Assembly (NCBI GenBank): GCA_002451155.1
Contig: DKBG01000242.1
Span: 1-16,617, forward strand
Source of the DNA: Ignavibacteria bacterium UBA6906
Lineage (GTDB): Bacteria; Bacteroidota; Ignavibacteria; UBA10030; UBA6906
Length of the DNA stretch: 16,617 nucleotides
Direction: 5' to 3'
The translations under genes and the position numbers were made by a program. Positions within the stretch are counted from its first letter, which is position 1. Each line of letters starts with the position of its first letter. The notes below the pieces were generated by a model. It ran no database searches, was not told the DNA's origin, and worked only from the letters and a program-made list of their open reading frames with translations. Shown here in pieces: positions 8,410 to 14,806 of this stretch.

Positions 8410-8694
8410 TTACGCGTTGAACCGCCCCACATCGTTGAGGAACCTGACCTGTGGCTGCCCGGTGACTCCTGCCTTCTCCATAACAGCTTTCAAATCCGGG
8501 GACTGGGCGAAAGCCTGGGCGTTCTGCTGATTGTCCCAGCGCATGACGACGGTGACGTCATTCGGGTTCGCCTGGTCATGGAAGAGCTCTCCGCCCTTGC
8601 AGCCGGCTGTCTTCCGGGCTGTGGCGTGTTGGTCGAAGGCGGATTTCCATGTGGGAAAGTCCTTCACTGTGTGCCTGATGATGAGGGTTGCCAT
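8410..8694 (-). CDS. Small ABM/dimeric alpha-beta barrel protein (cyclase/monooxygenase-like)
   Basis: The product is 94 residues, the usual length of single-domain ABM-fold (antibiotic biosynthesis monooxygenase-like) proteins. The sequence follows the ferredoxin-like pattern: strand A-T-L-I-I-R-H, helix D-F-P-T-W-K-S-A-F, a glycine-rich turn, strand D-V-T-V-V-M-R-W, helix N-A-Q-A-F-A-Q-S-P-D-L, and a final strand near P-Q-V-R-F-L. Such proteins dimerise and act as cofactor-free oxygenases or simply as small binding proteins, and many annotated ones have no known substrate. The ATG at 8694 is preceded by a perfect AGGAGG (8701-8706) at six bases, which rules out the start 15 codons upstream. 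It is monocistronic; nothing nearby suggests a polyketide or antibiotic pathway. Confidence 0.85.
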   Translation of the reverse strand: MATLIIRHTVKDFPTWKSAFDQHATARKTAGCKGGELFHDQANPNDVTVVMRWDNQQNAQAFAQSPDLKAVMEKAGVTGQPQVRFLNDVGRFNA

Positions 8695-9055
8695 GCCGTA
8701 CCTCCTGTGTGTGTTTGTGGATAGAAGGAACCGATGCATTCGGTCCGTTCAGATCGCTCTGCGTGAGAAGTGTTCGGGAATGACGATGGGAGGGAGGGGA
8801 GTTGCACGGCTGCACGGCCGCCCGGGGAGTGCGCACGGGACGTGGAACCGGTGTTGAGTGATAGCCTGTAAAGAACATACCCCACCGTAGACATTGGGCG
8901 GCCCAATGTCAAGGCAGACTGGATGACATCTTTGTAATGTTCAGGAAGGGATGAAATGTCCTGCCCTGGACGGCGCAGATTATCGGGCGGAGTGCGGACT
9001 TCTTCCGTCCTGAATAGACTGGAGGGGGGGCTGTGGGATTGACACTATAACCGCG
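8695..9055. promoter_or_regulatory. Intergenic region upstream of the ABM gene
   Basis: The 361 bases lie between two - strand genes and must include the ABM gene's promoter and the end of the membrane-protein pair's transcript. The notable element is the palindrome at 8890-8910. I see no convincing small gene or RNA gene in the rest; several short G-runs are present. Confidence 0.5.
8890..8910. repeat. 21-base palindrome (possible operator)
   Basis: GACATTGGGC (8890-8899) and GCCCAATGTC (8901-8910) are exact reverse complements around one central G. The size and two-fold symmetry suit a dimeric transcription factor operator. It lies 196 bases before the ABM start on its 5' side. A one-base loop makes an RNA hairpin terminator less likely, and there is no T run next to it. 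Confidence 0.5.
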
Positions 9056-9397
9056 TTATCTCAGCGCACGAGATCGTCGGATTGTCCGCACACCGACGAT
9101 GATGAGCGCCAGGCCGGCCGCGACAAGAAGGGATCCGAGCTGAACGACTCCTGTCGTCCCCGCGTGATCCGGGCTTGTGAGAATGAGCGACACAATCCAG
9201 GCCCCTGCTCCCGTCAGCAACAGACCTGCAACCGTATTCATCCAGCCTTCAAACCGCCCGACCCGCTGGCGACGTTTCGGGGGTTCAACACCATACCGGC
9301 TGCATTCCAGTTCGAGCTCGAGTGCGTGCCGTCGTTCCTGACGTCCAAGCACCAGCGAAACGCTGATCGCACTGACGAAGACGAGCAGGGACATCAT
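9056..9397 (-). CDS. Small integral membrane protein (three helices), second of a pair
   Basis: The 113-residue product has hydrophobic segments at about 2-18, 54-74 and 84-106, with a basic loop rich in Arg/Glu between the first two (K-R-R-Q-R-V-G-R-F). I do not recognise a named family with certainty; its layout recalls DUF6249-like small membrane proteins often found near ECF sigma genes. The ATG at 9397 is preceded by GGAGGG (9405-9410) seven bases away and overlaps the upstream gene's stop as ATGA, which indicates translational coupling. An earlier TTG at 9412 would sit before that site and is less likely. It may share regulation with the divergent sigma/anti-sigma genes. Confidence 0.75.
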   Translation of the reverse strand: MMSLLVFVSAISVSLVLGRQERRHALELELECSRYGVEPPKRRQRVGRFEGWMNTVAGLLLTGAGAWIVSLILTSPDHAGTTGVVQLGSLLVAAGLALIIVGVRTIRRSRALR

Positions 9398-9741
9398 GGG
9401 CGTGCCCTCCAACGAATGTAACCGAGGAGTACTCGTATCAACATGAGGAATACGATGAGGAAGAAGATCCCGAAGAATGCGGCGACCGGGACGTAGGGTC
9501 CGACCTTCATACCGGTTCGGAATTCAAGCCAGAGGAGAACAATGATAAATGCCAGCAGAAGAATTAACACCGCGCCGGTGGTCAGTACCTGCCAGAGGCA
9601 CACCCGCGGCTCCCCGAAGACTGGCTGGAGACCCTTCCGGACTTCCACCAGGTTTCGCGTGTGCTTCATTTCCCGGCGGCGGTACTCCAGAATTCCGTAG
9701 ACGACAATGCCGGCTGCTATGAGGAGCGAAGTCGGGTCCAT
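9394..9741 (-). CDS. Small integral membrane protein (three helices), first of a pair
   Basis: This 115-residue protein has membrane helices at about 4-18, 50-72 and 82-107, separated by a cytoplasm-type basic loop (E-Y-R-R-R-E-M-K-H-T-R). The arrangement mirrors that of the overlapping downstream gene, so the two may be diverged partners that form a complex. The ATG at 9741 has AGGAGG (9752-9757) ten bases upstream, a slightly long spacing. It faces the sigma-factor gene across a 235-base region with strong inverted repeats, and the pair could be a target of that sigma factor. The function is not known, and the family assignment (DUF6249-like) is tentative. Confidence 0.75.
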   Translation of the reverse strand: MDPTSLLIAAGIVVYGILEYRRREMKHTRNLVEVRKGLQPVFGEPRVCLWQVLTTGAVLILLLAFIIVLLWLEFRTGMKVGPYVPVAAFFGIFFLIVFLMLIRVLLGYIRWRARP

Positions 9742-9783
9742 GATGGTGATTCCTCCTGTCCTGTGTCAACGTCCCCTCTCAGA

Positions 9784-9845
9784 TTAGACCAGTCAATGCC
9801 GGATTTTCTTCGCTCCCGAAGAAAATTATACCCGGGGGAGTCTAA
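9784..9845. promoter_or_regulatory. Nested inverted repeats in the divergent control region
   Basis: ATTTTCTTCG (9803-9812) and CGAAGAAAAT (9817-9826) form a perfect ten-base-pair stem with a CTCC loop. Outside them TTAGAC (9784-9789) pairs with GTCTAA (9840-9845). The element is 43 to 62 bases upstream of the membrane-protein pair and about 130 bases before the sigma gene, so it may be an operator, attenuator or terminator for incoming transcripts. Confidence 0.5.
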
Positions 9846-9859
9846 ACAAGTATGCGGCT

Positions 9860-9874
9860 GGAACTCCCGGTTCC
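9860..9874 (+). promoter_or_regulatory. GGAAC inverted repeat, possible ECF -35 element
   Basis: GGAAC (9860-9864) and GTTCC (9870-9874) are an inverted repeat 103-117 bases before the sigma gene. GGAAC is the core of many ECF -35 elements, so self-activation is possible. No CGTC-like -10 appears at the expected distance, so this is weak. Confidence 0.3.
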
Positions 9875-9976
9875 GGTGGGAAGAAATTGGCGGCGGACAG
9901 AATCAAGTGGCGTCGCTTCAAGAAATGGAGAGTCCTGCCGGTTGATATTCGAGCGGAAAGCCCCTACAATCGCTAC

Positions 9977-10582
9977 ATGACCGCCCTGGAATCAGAGAAT
10001 TCGCCTGAGACAAGGGATTTCAGGCAAATAGTCCGGCAATATGAACGGCAGGTCTATCGTCATGCCCTCAGCATGCTGGGCAACCGCGAGGACGCGGAGG
10101 ATGCGGCGCAGGACGTCTTTATCAGGGTCCATAAAGCCCTGTATCGTTTCAGGGGGGAATCGAGCCTCTCGACCTGGATCTACAGGATAACAGTGAACGT
10201 CTGTGCCCCCCGCGTCCTCCGGAACTCGCGCAAAATGATCTCCCTGGATGATCCCGGACATCGTGAGGCGTACCAGTCATCAGACGGCGAACAGAATCCG
10301 GATCGACTCTATGCGTCCGAAGAGACGCGTGAGCAACTCAGCCGCCTGGTCTCCCGGTTACCGCACCGTGAGGCCGCTGTGGTCACCCTCTTCTATGTCG
10401 ACCAGAAGGGCTACAGGGAAATCGCCGACATACTGGAGCTTCCGCAGGGATCCGTCGCTCGCATCCTCTATGAAGCGCGCGAAAGGATGAGAGGGATGGT
10501 TGCAGGGTCATCGGCGGATTGGGCCGCGCGGACGACTCAAGGCAATTCAGGGGAAGTGAAAGGAGGCACAGGTGAAGTGTGA
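9977..10582 (+). CDS. ECF-type RNA polymerase sigma factor
   Basis: The 201-residue protein has the two-domain ECF layout. Region 2 (about 14-82) contains L-G-N-R-E-D-A-E-D-A-A-Q-D-V-F for core binding and F-R-G-E-S-S-L-S-T-W-I-Y-R-I for -10 recognition. Region 4 (about 118-172) has L-P-H-R-E-A-A-V-V-T-L-F-Y and the helix-turn-helix G-Y-R-E-I-A-D-I-L-E-L-P-Q-G-S-V. The usual N-x-C-x-D of region 2.4 reads N-V-C-A-P here. The ATG at 9977 fits the family length; the frame extends 30 codons further upstream with no family similarity, and no strong ribosome binding site precedes 9977. Its end overlaps the anti-sigma gene by eleven bases, the usual coupling of such pairs. Confidence 0.92.
   Translation: MTALESENSPETRDFRQIVRQYERQVYRHALSMLGNREDAEDAAQDVFIRVHKALYRFRGESSLSTWIYRITVNVCAPRVLRNSRKMISLDDPGHREAYQSSDGEQNPDRLYASEETREQLSRLVSRLPHREAAVVTLFYVDQKGYREIADILELPQGSVARILYEARERMRGMVAGSSADWAARTTQGNSGEVKGGTGEV
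10559..10566 (+). promoter_or_regulatory. Strong ribosome binding site fixing a GTG start
   Basis: AAAGGAGG lies inside the end of the sigma gene, five bases before the GTG at 10572. It supports a GTG start for the anti-sigma factor. Confidence 0.7.
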
Positions 10583-10982
10583 TGAATTTCGATTTGCGTT
10601 CAGTCGGCTCCAGGACCAGGAGCTTCCCGCTGAGCTCGTTCCCGGGATCGAGGAACATGCCGCGTCCTGTCAAGCGTGCGCCGCGTACGCGAGGGAAGTG
10701 AGCGCACTCGATCTGGCGCTGAGGAATTTGCCACAACCCGAATTCCCGGTCGCGCTCCGCTTGAAGCTCATGCCGATTGAAGAAAAGACCCCCCGGCCGC
10801 CCCTCTGGATCGTGACTGCAAAGGTTGCCGTGTATGCCGTTGCCGCCCTGGTCGTGCTCGTCCTGGCGGAAGAGTTCCTCGGGAGCGCGGAGCTGGTGGT
10901 TCGGATGGGGGTCCTCGTGTCCGGCTATCTGGTATTGATGCTGAAGGCACTTGATCGAGAAAGCATGCTACCAGGGAGCTGA
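10572..10982 (+). CDS. Zinc-finger anti-sigma factor, membrane-bound
   Basis: The 136-residue protein starts with a ZAS-type zinc-binding domain: C3, H29, C33 and C36 (H-A-A-S-C-Q-A-C), the H-x3-C-x2-C signature that holds an ECF sigma factor inactive. Two membrane helices follow (about 78-99 and 107-124) with a very short loop between them, so little of the protein is exposed outside; a sensor domain in the periplasm is essentially missing. It begins with GTG and overlaps the sigma gene by eleven bases, so the two are made together. Signals would have to act through the membrane helices, the zinc site, or a partner such as the small membrane proteins encoded divergently. Confidence 0.88.
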   Translation: MKCDEFRFAFSRLQDQELPAELVPGIEEHAASCQACAAYAREVSALDLALRNLPQPEFPVALRLKLMPIEEKTPRPPLWIVTAKVAVYAVAALVVLVLAEEFLGSAELVVRMGVLVSGYLVLMLKALDRESMLPGS

Positions 10983-11049
10983 ATCATACGGCGCCGCCGA
11001 GTGGAGGGGGCAGACAGAATACTCCGTTGAACCTGTCCAGGGGAGAATC

Positions 11050-11763
11050 ATGGGGGGACCATGGTCATTTCAATCACGATTCCCGCTTATTTGCGGCGTG
11101 TGCAGGGTTCTGCCTTCACGATCGGTCCGGGCGACGGCCGCGACCCGCCAGGCATCCCTGTTCCTGTCTGTCTTCAGGATCTTCCCGCACTGTTTGATCT
11201 GCATCGTCTCGGCCCGCCTCGTTGCGCAGCCGTCGCTCGATTCACTGGAACTCCATGGCCTTCACCTCCGCGTCGCCGAAGCTGAAGATCGGGTCCACGC
11301 GACGGATTTCCTCCATCGCCTGATTCCGCGCATCACATTTGCCGCCTCGTTTGGACTCCGCGATCTCTTGTTCGTGGATTCGTCTGACCGAGTGCCGTTT
11401 GTCATCCCGTCTGACCTTTACCGATTGACCGTCAGCCTTTCCTTGAGCGATATGCTGAGTTCCCATGAGCATGAAGCCGCAATCCTCGAACGGGAGAAGA
11501 GACTCCTCGATCTGCGCTCGGCCCGGATCCGGCAGTCCGTTGAACACCGCGCGCGGGGGGAGCGCGAACGGTCTCTCCGGGGGGAACTCGCACTCCTGGA
11601 GGATGAACTTGAGGTGCTCTCCGGGATCCATCGGTTCCAGACGATCCTCTTCGAGGAGGGAAAGATCCAGTATGACGCGCTTGCGAGGTCAGAGCTGCAG
11701 GTGATTGAAGCGCGGGTGAAGAAACATCGCCTTCTCTTCCAGCTTCAGGAATCGACCCGGTAG
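11050..11763 (+). CDS. Short TolC-like outer-membrane protein (half-length)
   Basis: About 237 residues from the ATG at 11050, which has a GGGAGA site (11041-11046) close upstream. A hydrophobic stretch (about 36-60, ending S-A-R-L-V-A-Q) looks like a signal peptide with an unusually long N-terminal part, so a later start (for example GTG at 11098) is possible. The mature ~177 residues show a TolC-family pattern: a helix with A-E-A-E-D-R-V, a strand-rich segment R-L-I-P-R-I-T-F-A-A-S-F-G...Y-R-L-T-V-S-L-S-L-S, then a long amphipathic coiled coil to the end. Full TolC-family proteins have two such halves (over 400 residues); this has one, so oligomerisation would need more subunits or it is a reduced form. 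The family call is based on pattern, not alignment. Confidence 0.65.
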   Translation: MGGPWSFQSRFPLICGVCRVLPSRSVRATAATRQASLFLSVFRIFPHCLICIVSARLVAQPSLDSLELHGLHLRVAEAEDRVHATDFLHRLIPRITFAASFGLRDLLFVDSSDRVPFVIPSDLYRLTVSLSLSDMLSSHEHEAAILEREKRLLDLRSARIRQSVEHRARGERERSLRGELALLEDELEVLSGIHRFQTILFEEGKIQYDALARSELQVIEARVKKHRLLFQLQESTR

Positions 11764-11796
11764 AATCGACGATCTCAAATCAGATGCCGGAGGCCC

Positions 11797-12021
11797 ATGA
11801 TTACCATTGACTATCATCCCGTTGTGCAGGCCGTCGTAGAGTCCTGGAAGAGAGAGCTCCCCTCCGGCCCGCCCACAATCGTTGTGTCCGAACGGGAGCT
11901 TCGCGAATTGATCAGACGCCTCACGAAGGTTATCGAGGTCCTCGCAGCTTCCCAGGGGTGTTTGAGGATCCTGCCGCCGCTTCAGGCTGATTCCGCCACC
12001 GGTCCCTCTCACGTGCGATGA
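11797..12021 (+). CDS. Small hypothetical protein between TolC-like and fusion genes
   Basis: This 74-residue protein has no signal peptide or membrane helix and no motif I recognise. The central region (about 30-52) is a charged amphipathic helix (S-E-R-E-L-R-E-L-I-R-R-L), suggesting a soluble helical adaptor. GGAGG (11789-11793) lies only three bases before the ATG. Its stop overlaps the ATG of the next gene (ATGA), so its translation is probably coupled to the membrane hydrolase-adaptor protein. That coupling and the lack of any shadow-like composition make it a likely real gene. Confidence 0.6.
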   Translation: MITIDYHPVVQAVVESWKRELPSGPPTIVVSERELRELIRRLTKVIEVLAASQGCLRILPPLQADSATGPSHVR

Positions 12022-13673
12022 CCTCTCCGACGCACATGACATTTGCCCTGTTCGTGTATCTGTTGCTCCTGACGACTGCCGGGGTCGCCCTTAGTGAAAT
12101 CAATGCCGCTGTCATGGTGGTCGCTTCGATTGTGCCGGACATCGATACAGGAGCAAGTGCCGTCGGGCGGATCCTGCCATTCCTGTCCGGTCCGCTCGAA
12201 CGGCGGTTTGGTCACCGTACACTCACCCATTCGGCCCTTTGTGTCACCCTGCTTGCATTGGCCGCGCTTCCGCTCCGGCTTGCGAGTCAAGACGCGTATG
12301 TCTGTCTCATTCTCGGATACGCAACCCACCCGTTCCTCGATACGATGAACGTCAACGGAGTGAGATTGTTTTATCCATTCTCCGCGGTGAAGTGTGTGTT
12401 CCCGCTGGAGGTCAACAACCCTGCCCGCTACAGAACCCGAACCGGGTCCGCACTCGATCGCGCCCTCGGACTCATCTTCCTGGCGGCCTCGCTCCCTGTC
12501 TTTCTTATCGCCAGCCAGGGATACGAGCGGTTCATTCGCTCGACGCAGAAGAACATTGAATCTGCTGTGCGGGACTATAACTCGTACGCGGCAACACATC
12601 TTGTCACCGCGGAATTGGAAGCACATAACCTCCTGACGAGGGAGTCGATTGCGGGAAGGTTCGAAATCGTCGGGGCGCTCAACGACCACACGCTGCTCTT
12701 TAAAGGAGGAGAGGGAGAGCTGCACTCCCTCGGCCGGGAATATCAGGCCGAATTCGCGGCAGAACGTGTGGTCTGTTATCGGGGAGAGGCAGCGAGGACC
12801 CGGGTTCGGGTCATTGATATGTCGAACCAGCCCCTCTCGTCGCTGCAGGCCTACCTCGATCCCCGCTGGGAGAATCAGCTCTTCGGTTCACTCGGGACCA
12901 GGGATCAGGTCTCCCTCCCACAGCATGCCCGACCGTTTGAGTCGGTCTCCTCGTTTAACGGGGTATTGAGCTTCCAGTACGCGACGCTCGAGGAAATCCA
13001 TCTCTATCGTCTCGAGAACGTATTTGTGGACAAAGGGGTGCTGACAGTCAGGACGGTGATGCCCGTTGCTGCGGAGTCTCTCTCAGCCATGTCCGCAGAG
13101 CTCGACTCCACGACGTCCGGCTACGCTGCTCATACGCTCGCGTTCGGAGCCGGTGAGTGGATCCGGCAGGCTGTCAGGGTGGGAGATACCGTCCGTCCCG
13201 GCCAACTGCTGGCGTCGGTGGATGATGGCGGAATCAGCGTGCTCAGGGAGGAAGCGGACCGGGACCGGAGAGAGGTCCGTGCCGGCGAGCAGCAGTCTCA
13301 GCTCGACAATCTCGATCGTCGTATCATAGGAGCACAGGAGAACCTCAGACGTGATTCCCTCGCATGCGCACAGGCGTCCCGCCTTCAGCAGGAGGGATTT
13401 GCGTCCTCGACGGTGCCGCTGACCGCCTTGGCGCGATTCTCGGCCTCCCGCCGGACACTCGAGGGGCTGCTGCGCCGCCGGGCACAGCTCCTTGAACGCT
13501 GGCTGGCCAGACATGAAATCGGGACACTCGACAGTCTGCTCAGGCACCGCAGGGGTGAGCGCGCGCGGGCTCGAAATGAAATATGTGCAGGGTGTACTGG
13601 TATCGTCGTCGATATCCGCCGGGCCGAGCGGGCCGGGCGGTCACATCTCACTATCCTCGTGAGAGTTCTCTGA
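12018..13673 (+). CDS. Fusion of YdjM/DUF457-type membrane hydrolase and HlyD-like adaptor
   Basis: A 551-residue, two-part protein. The N-terminal ~170 residues match the YdjM/DUF457 family of membrane metal-dependent hydrolases: T-H at 5-6, P-D-I-D at 40-43, H66-R-T-L-T-H71-S, and H104-P-F-L-D108, all candidate metal ligands, with hydrophobic helices at about 8-24, 74-92 and 147-167. The C-terminal part is predicted to be outside the cytoplasm and resembles membrane-fusion (HlyD/MFP) adaptors: a first lipoyl-like half with V-G-D-T-V-R-P-G-Q (388-396), a coiled-coil hairpin of about 110 residues, and a second half with A-G-C-T-G-I-V-V-D-I. Such adaptors bridge an inner-membrane pump to a TolC channel; a TolC-like gene lies two genes upstream. 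The region 170-370 has no recognised fold. Whether the hydrolase is active is unknown. Confidence 0.78.
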   Translation: MTSPTHMTFALFVYLLLLTTAGVALSEINAAVMVVASIVPDIDTGASAVGRILPFLSGPLERRFGHRTLTHSALCVTLLALAALPLRLASQDAYVCLILGYATHPFLDTMNVNGVRLFYPFSAVKCVFPLEVNNPARYRTRTGSALDRALGLIFLAASLPVFLIASQGYERFIRSTQKNIESAVRDYNSYAATHLVTAELEAHNLLTRESIAGRFEIVGALNDHTLLFKGGEGELHSLGREYQAEFAAERVVCYRGEAARTRVRVIDMSNQPLSSLQAYLDPRWENQLFGSLGTRDQVSLPQHARPFESVSSFNGVLSFQYATLEEIHLYRLENVFVDKGVLTVRTVMPVAAESLSAMSAELDSTTSGYAAHTLAFGAGEWIRQAVRVGDTVRPGQLLASVDDGGISVLREEADRDRREVRAGEQQSQLDNLDRRIIGAQENLRRDSLACAQASRLQQEGFASSTVPLTALARFSASRRTLEGLLRRRAQLLERWLARHEIGTLDSLLRHRRGERARARNEICAGCTGIVVDIRRAERAGRSHLTILVRVL

Positions 13674-14698
13674 TCACGCTTGATATTCCAGTCGATCCGC
13701 GAAGCGATCCTCTTTTTCTCGGCAGGGAAGATGAACTTCGACAATGCGTGGCCCTTCTGCGAAGTGGGCGGCACGTGCTGGTCACCGGCGAAAAAGGAGT
13801 CGGGAAGACCGCCCTGTTGCGTGAGGCGCTCAGGATCATTCTGGCTCGCCCGGGGGACAATGATTGCAGGAACCGAATGCCGGCACCACCGGCAGGAAGG
13901 TCAGGGGTGCCCGGCATTGTCCGCTGGGATCACGCCATTGTAGTGCTGCACGTGAACCCATTGGGTGAGTGCCTCAAAGAGATCGCCAGACAGTTGTGGG
14001 ATGGCGGGAGGCTTGCATTGCCTGTCCACCTGCAGGGGGAAAAGGAGTGGGAGAGTGTACGGAAGTGGTACGCGCAGCAGGGGGCGGTCGGCCGGCAGAA
14101 TATTATCTGCGAAAGCCTTCAGGCGGCACGCCCGGCTGAGCTGGTTTGTTTCGACAGTCTCGACCGGATTTCCACGACCCACCAGCCATTTCTCGAAAAT
14201 GTATTGATGGCAGCCCTGGTATGTGCTGCGGTGGTCAGGGTCAGAGATCTCTATCACTTCAAGAAGATCTGGTCCTCCTTCAGCATCATAGAACTGAGGC
14301 CGCTGTGTCACGAGGCAGCTCGAGAATTGACCCGGCAGCTTGTCCGGAGACATGGCATTTGTGTGGGCGATTCGGTCTTGTATGAACGGGAGGTCGTAAA
14401 ATCATCCGACGGGAACCCCTTTCACGTCCGGAATCTTGTCTGGCAGAGCTCCTGCGAGGGCGCGCTCGGAGTTGAGGAGATCAGGTCGCTCCGGAACATT
14501 GAAGAAGGAGAGTATTTTAACATGGGCCCGGTGTACATCTTTGGCGCGAGCATATTCACGCTCTTCAAGATCTTCTCCCTCGGAATGGACAACAGGGAAT
14601 TCTACATCTACTTCTCCGCGCTCGGCTTCCTGGTCTATCTGACGTTCAGGGTTTTTAGGAATTTCTTCCTCTTCCGGCCACAAAAATACGGGCGCTGA
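13583..14698 (+). CDS. AAA/STAND-like ATPase with C-terminal membrane hairpin
   Basis: Walker A is G69-E-K-G-V-G-K-T76 and Walker B is L-V-C-F-D191-S-L-D194, preceded by an N-terminal F-L-G-R-E-D-E-L motif typical of ATPases of the ORC/Cdc6-STAND group. A sensor-1-like stretch and an all-alpha lid follow (about 200-300). Two membrane helices end the protein (about 314-335 and 339-364), so the ATPase is anchored from its C-terminus with the nucleotide domain in the cytoplasm. The ATG at 13583 overlaps the fusion gene by 91 bases, and its first 29 residues look like a shadow of that gene. The likelier real start is CTG at 13670, which overlaps the preceding stop by four bases (CTGA). No ATG, GTG or TTG lies between those points. 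It probably powers or controls the preceding envelope proteins. Confidence 0.75.
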   Translation: MCRVYWYRRRYPPGRAGRAVTSHYPRESSLITLDIPVDPRSDPLFLGREDELRQCVALLRSGRHVLVTGEKGVGKTALLREALRIILARPGDNDCRNRMPAPPAGRSGVPGIVRWDHAIVVLHVNPLGECLKEIARQLWDGGRLALPVHLQGEKEWESVRKWYAQQGAVGRQNIICESLQAARPAELVCFDSLDRISTTHQPFLENVLMAALVCAAVVRVRDLYHFKKIWSSFSIIELRPLCHEAARELTRQLVRRHGICVGDSVLYEREVVKSSDGNPFHVRNLVWQSSCEGALGVEEIRSLRNIEEGEYFNMGPVYIFGASIFTLFKIFSLGMDNREFYIYFSALGFLVYLTFRVFRNFFLFRPQKYGR

Positions 14699-14806
14699 GG
14701 GCAGGCACAGGCTCTCCTGTTCCCCGTGTGAAGCATGGGTTCAGGATCCTGGTTTCCATCTGGAGACTGGGAGTGGATTACTGCGGGGTGCGGTGTCGCT
14801 TGCCTT

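Noticed and set aside
9047..9059. ATAAC-CGC-GTTAT short palindrome at the end of the membrane-protein gene
   Set aside because: Only five-base arms overlapping the stop codon; expected by chance and has no T run.
11061..11285. Alternative 74-codon frame over the TolC-like signal region
   Set aside because: It has no motifs and overlaps the coding frame that continues into the TolC-like domain; I considered a frameshift but saw no sign of continued similarity in that frame.
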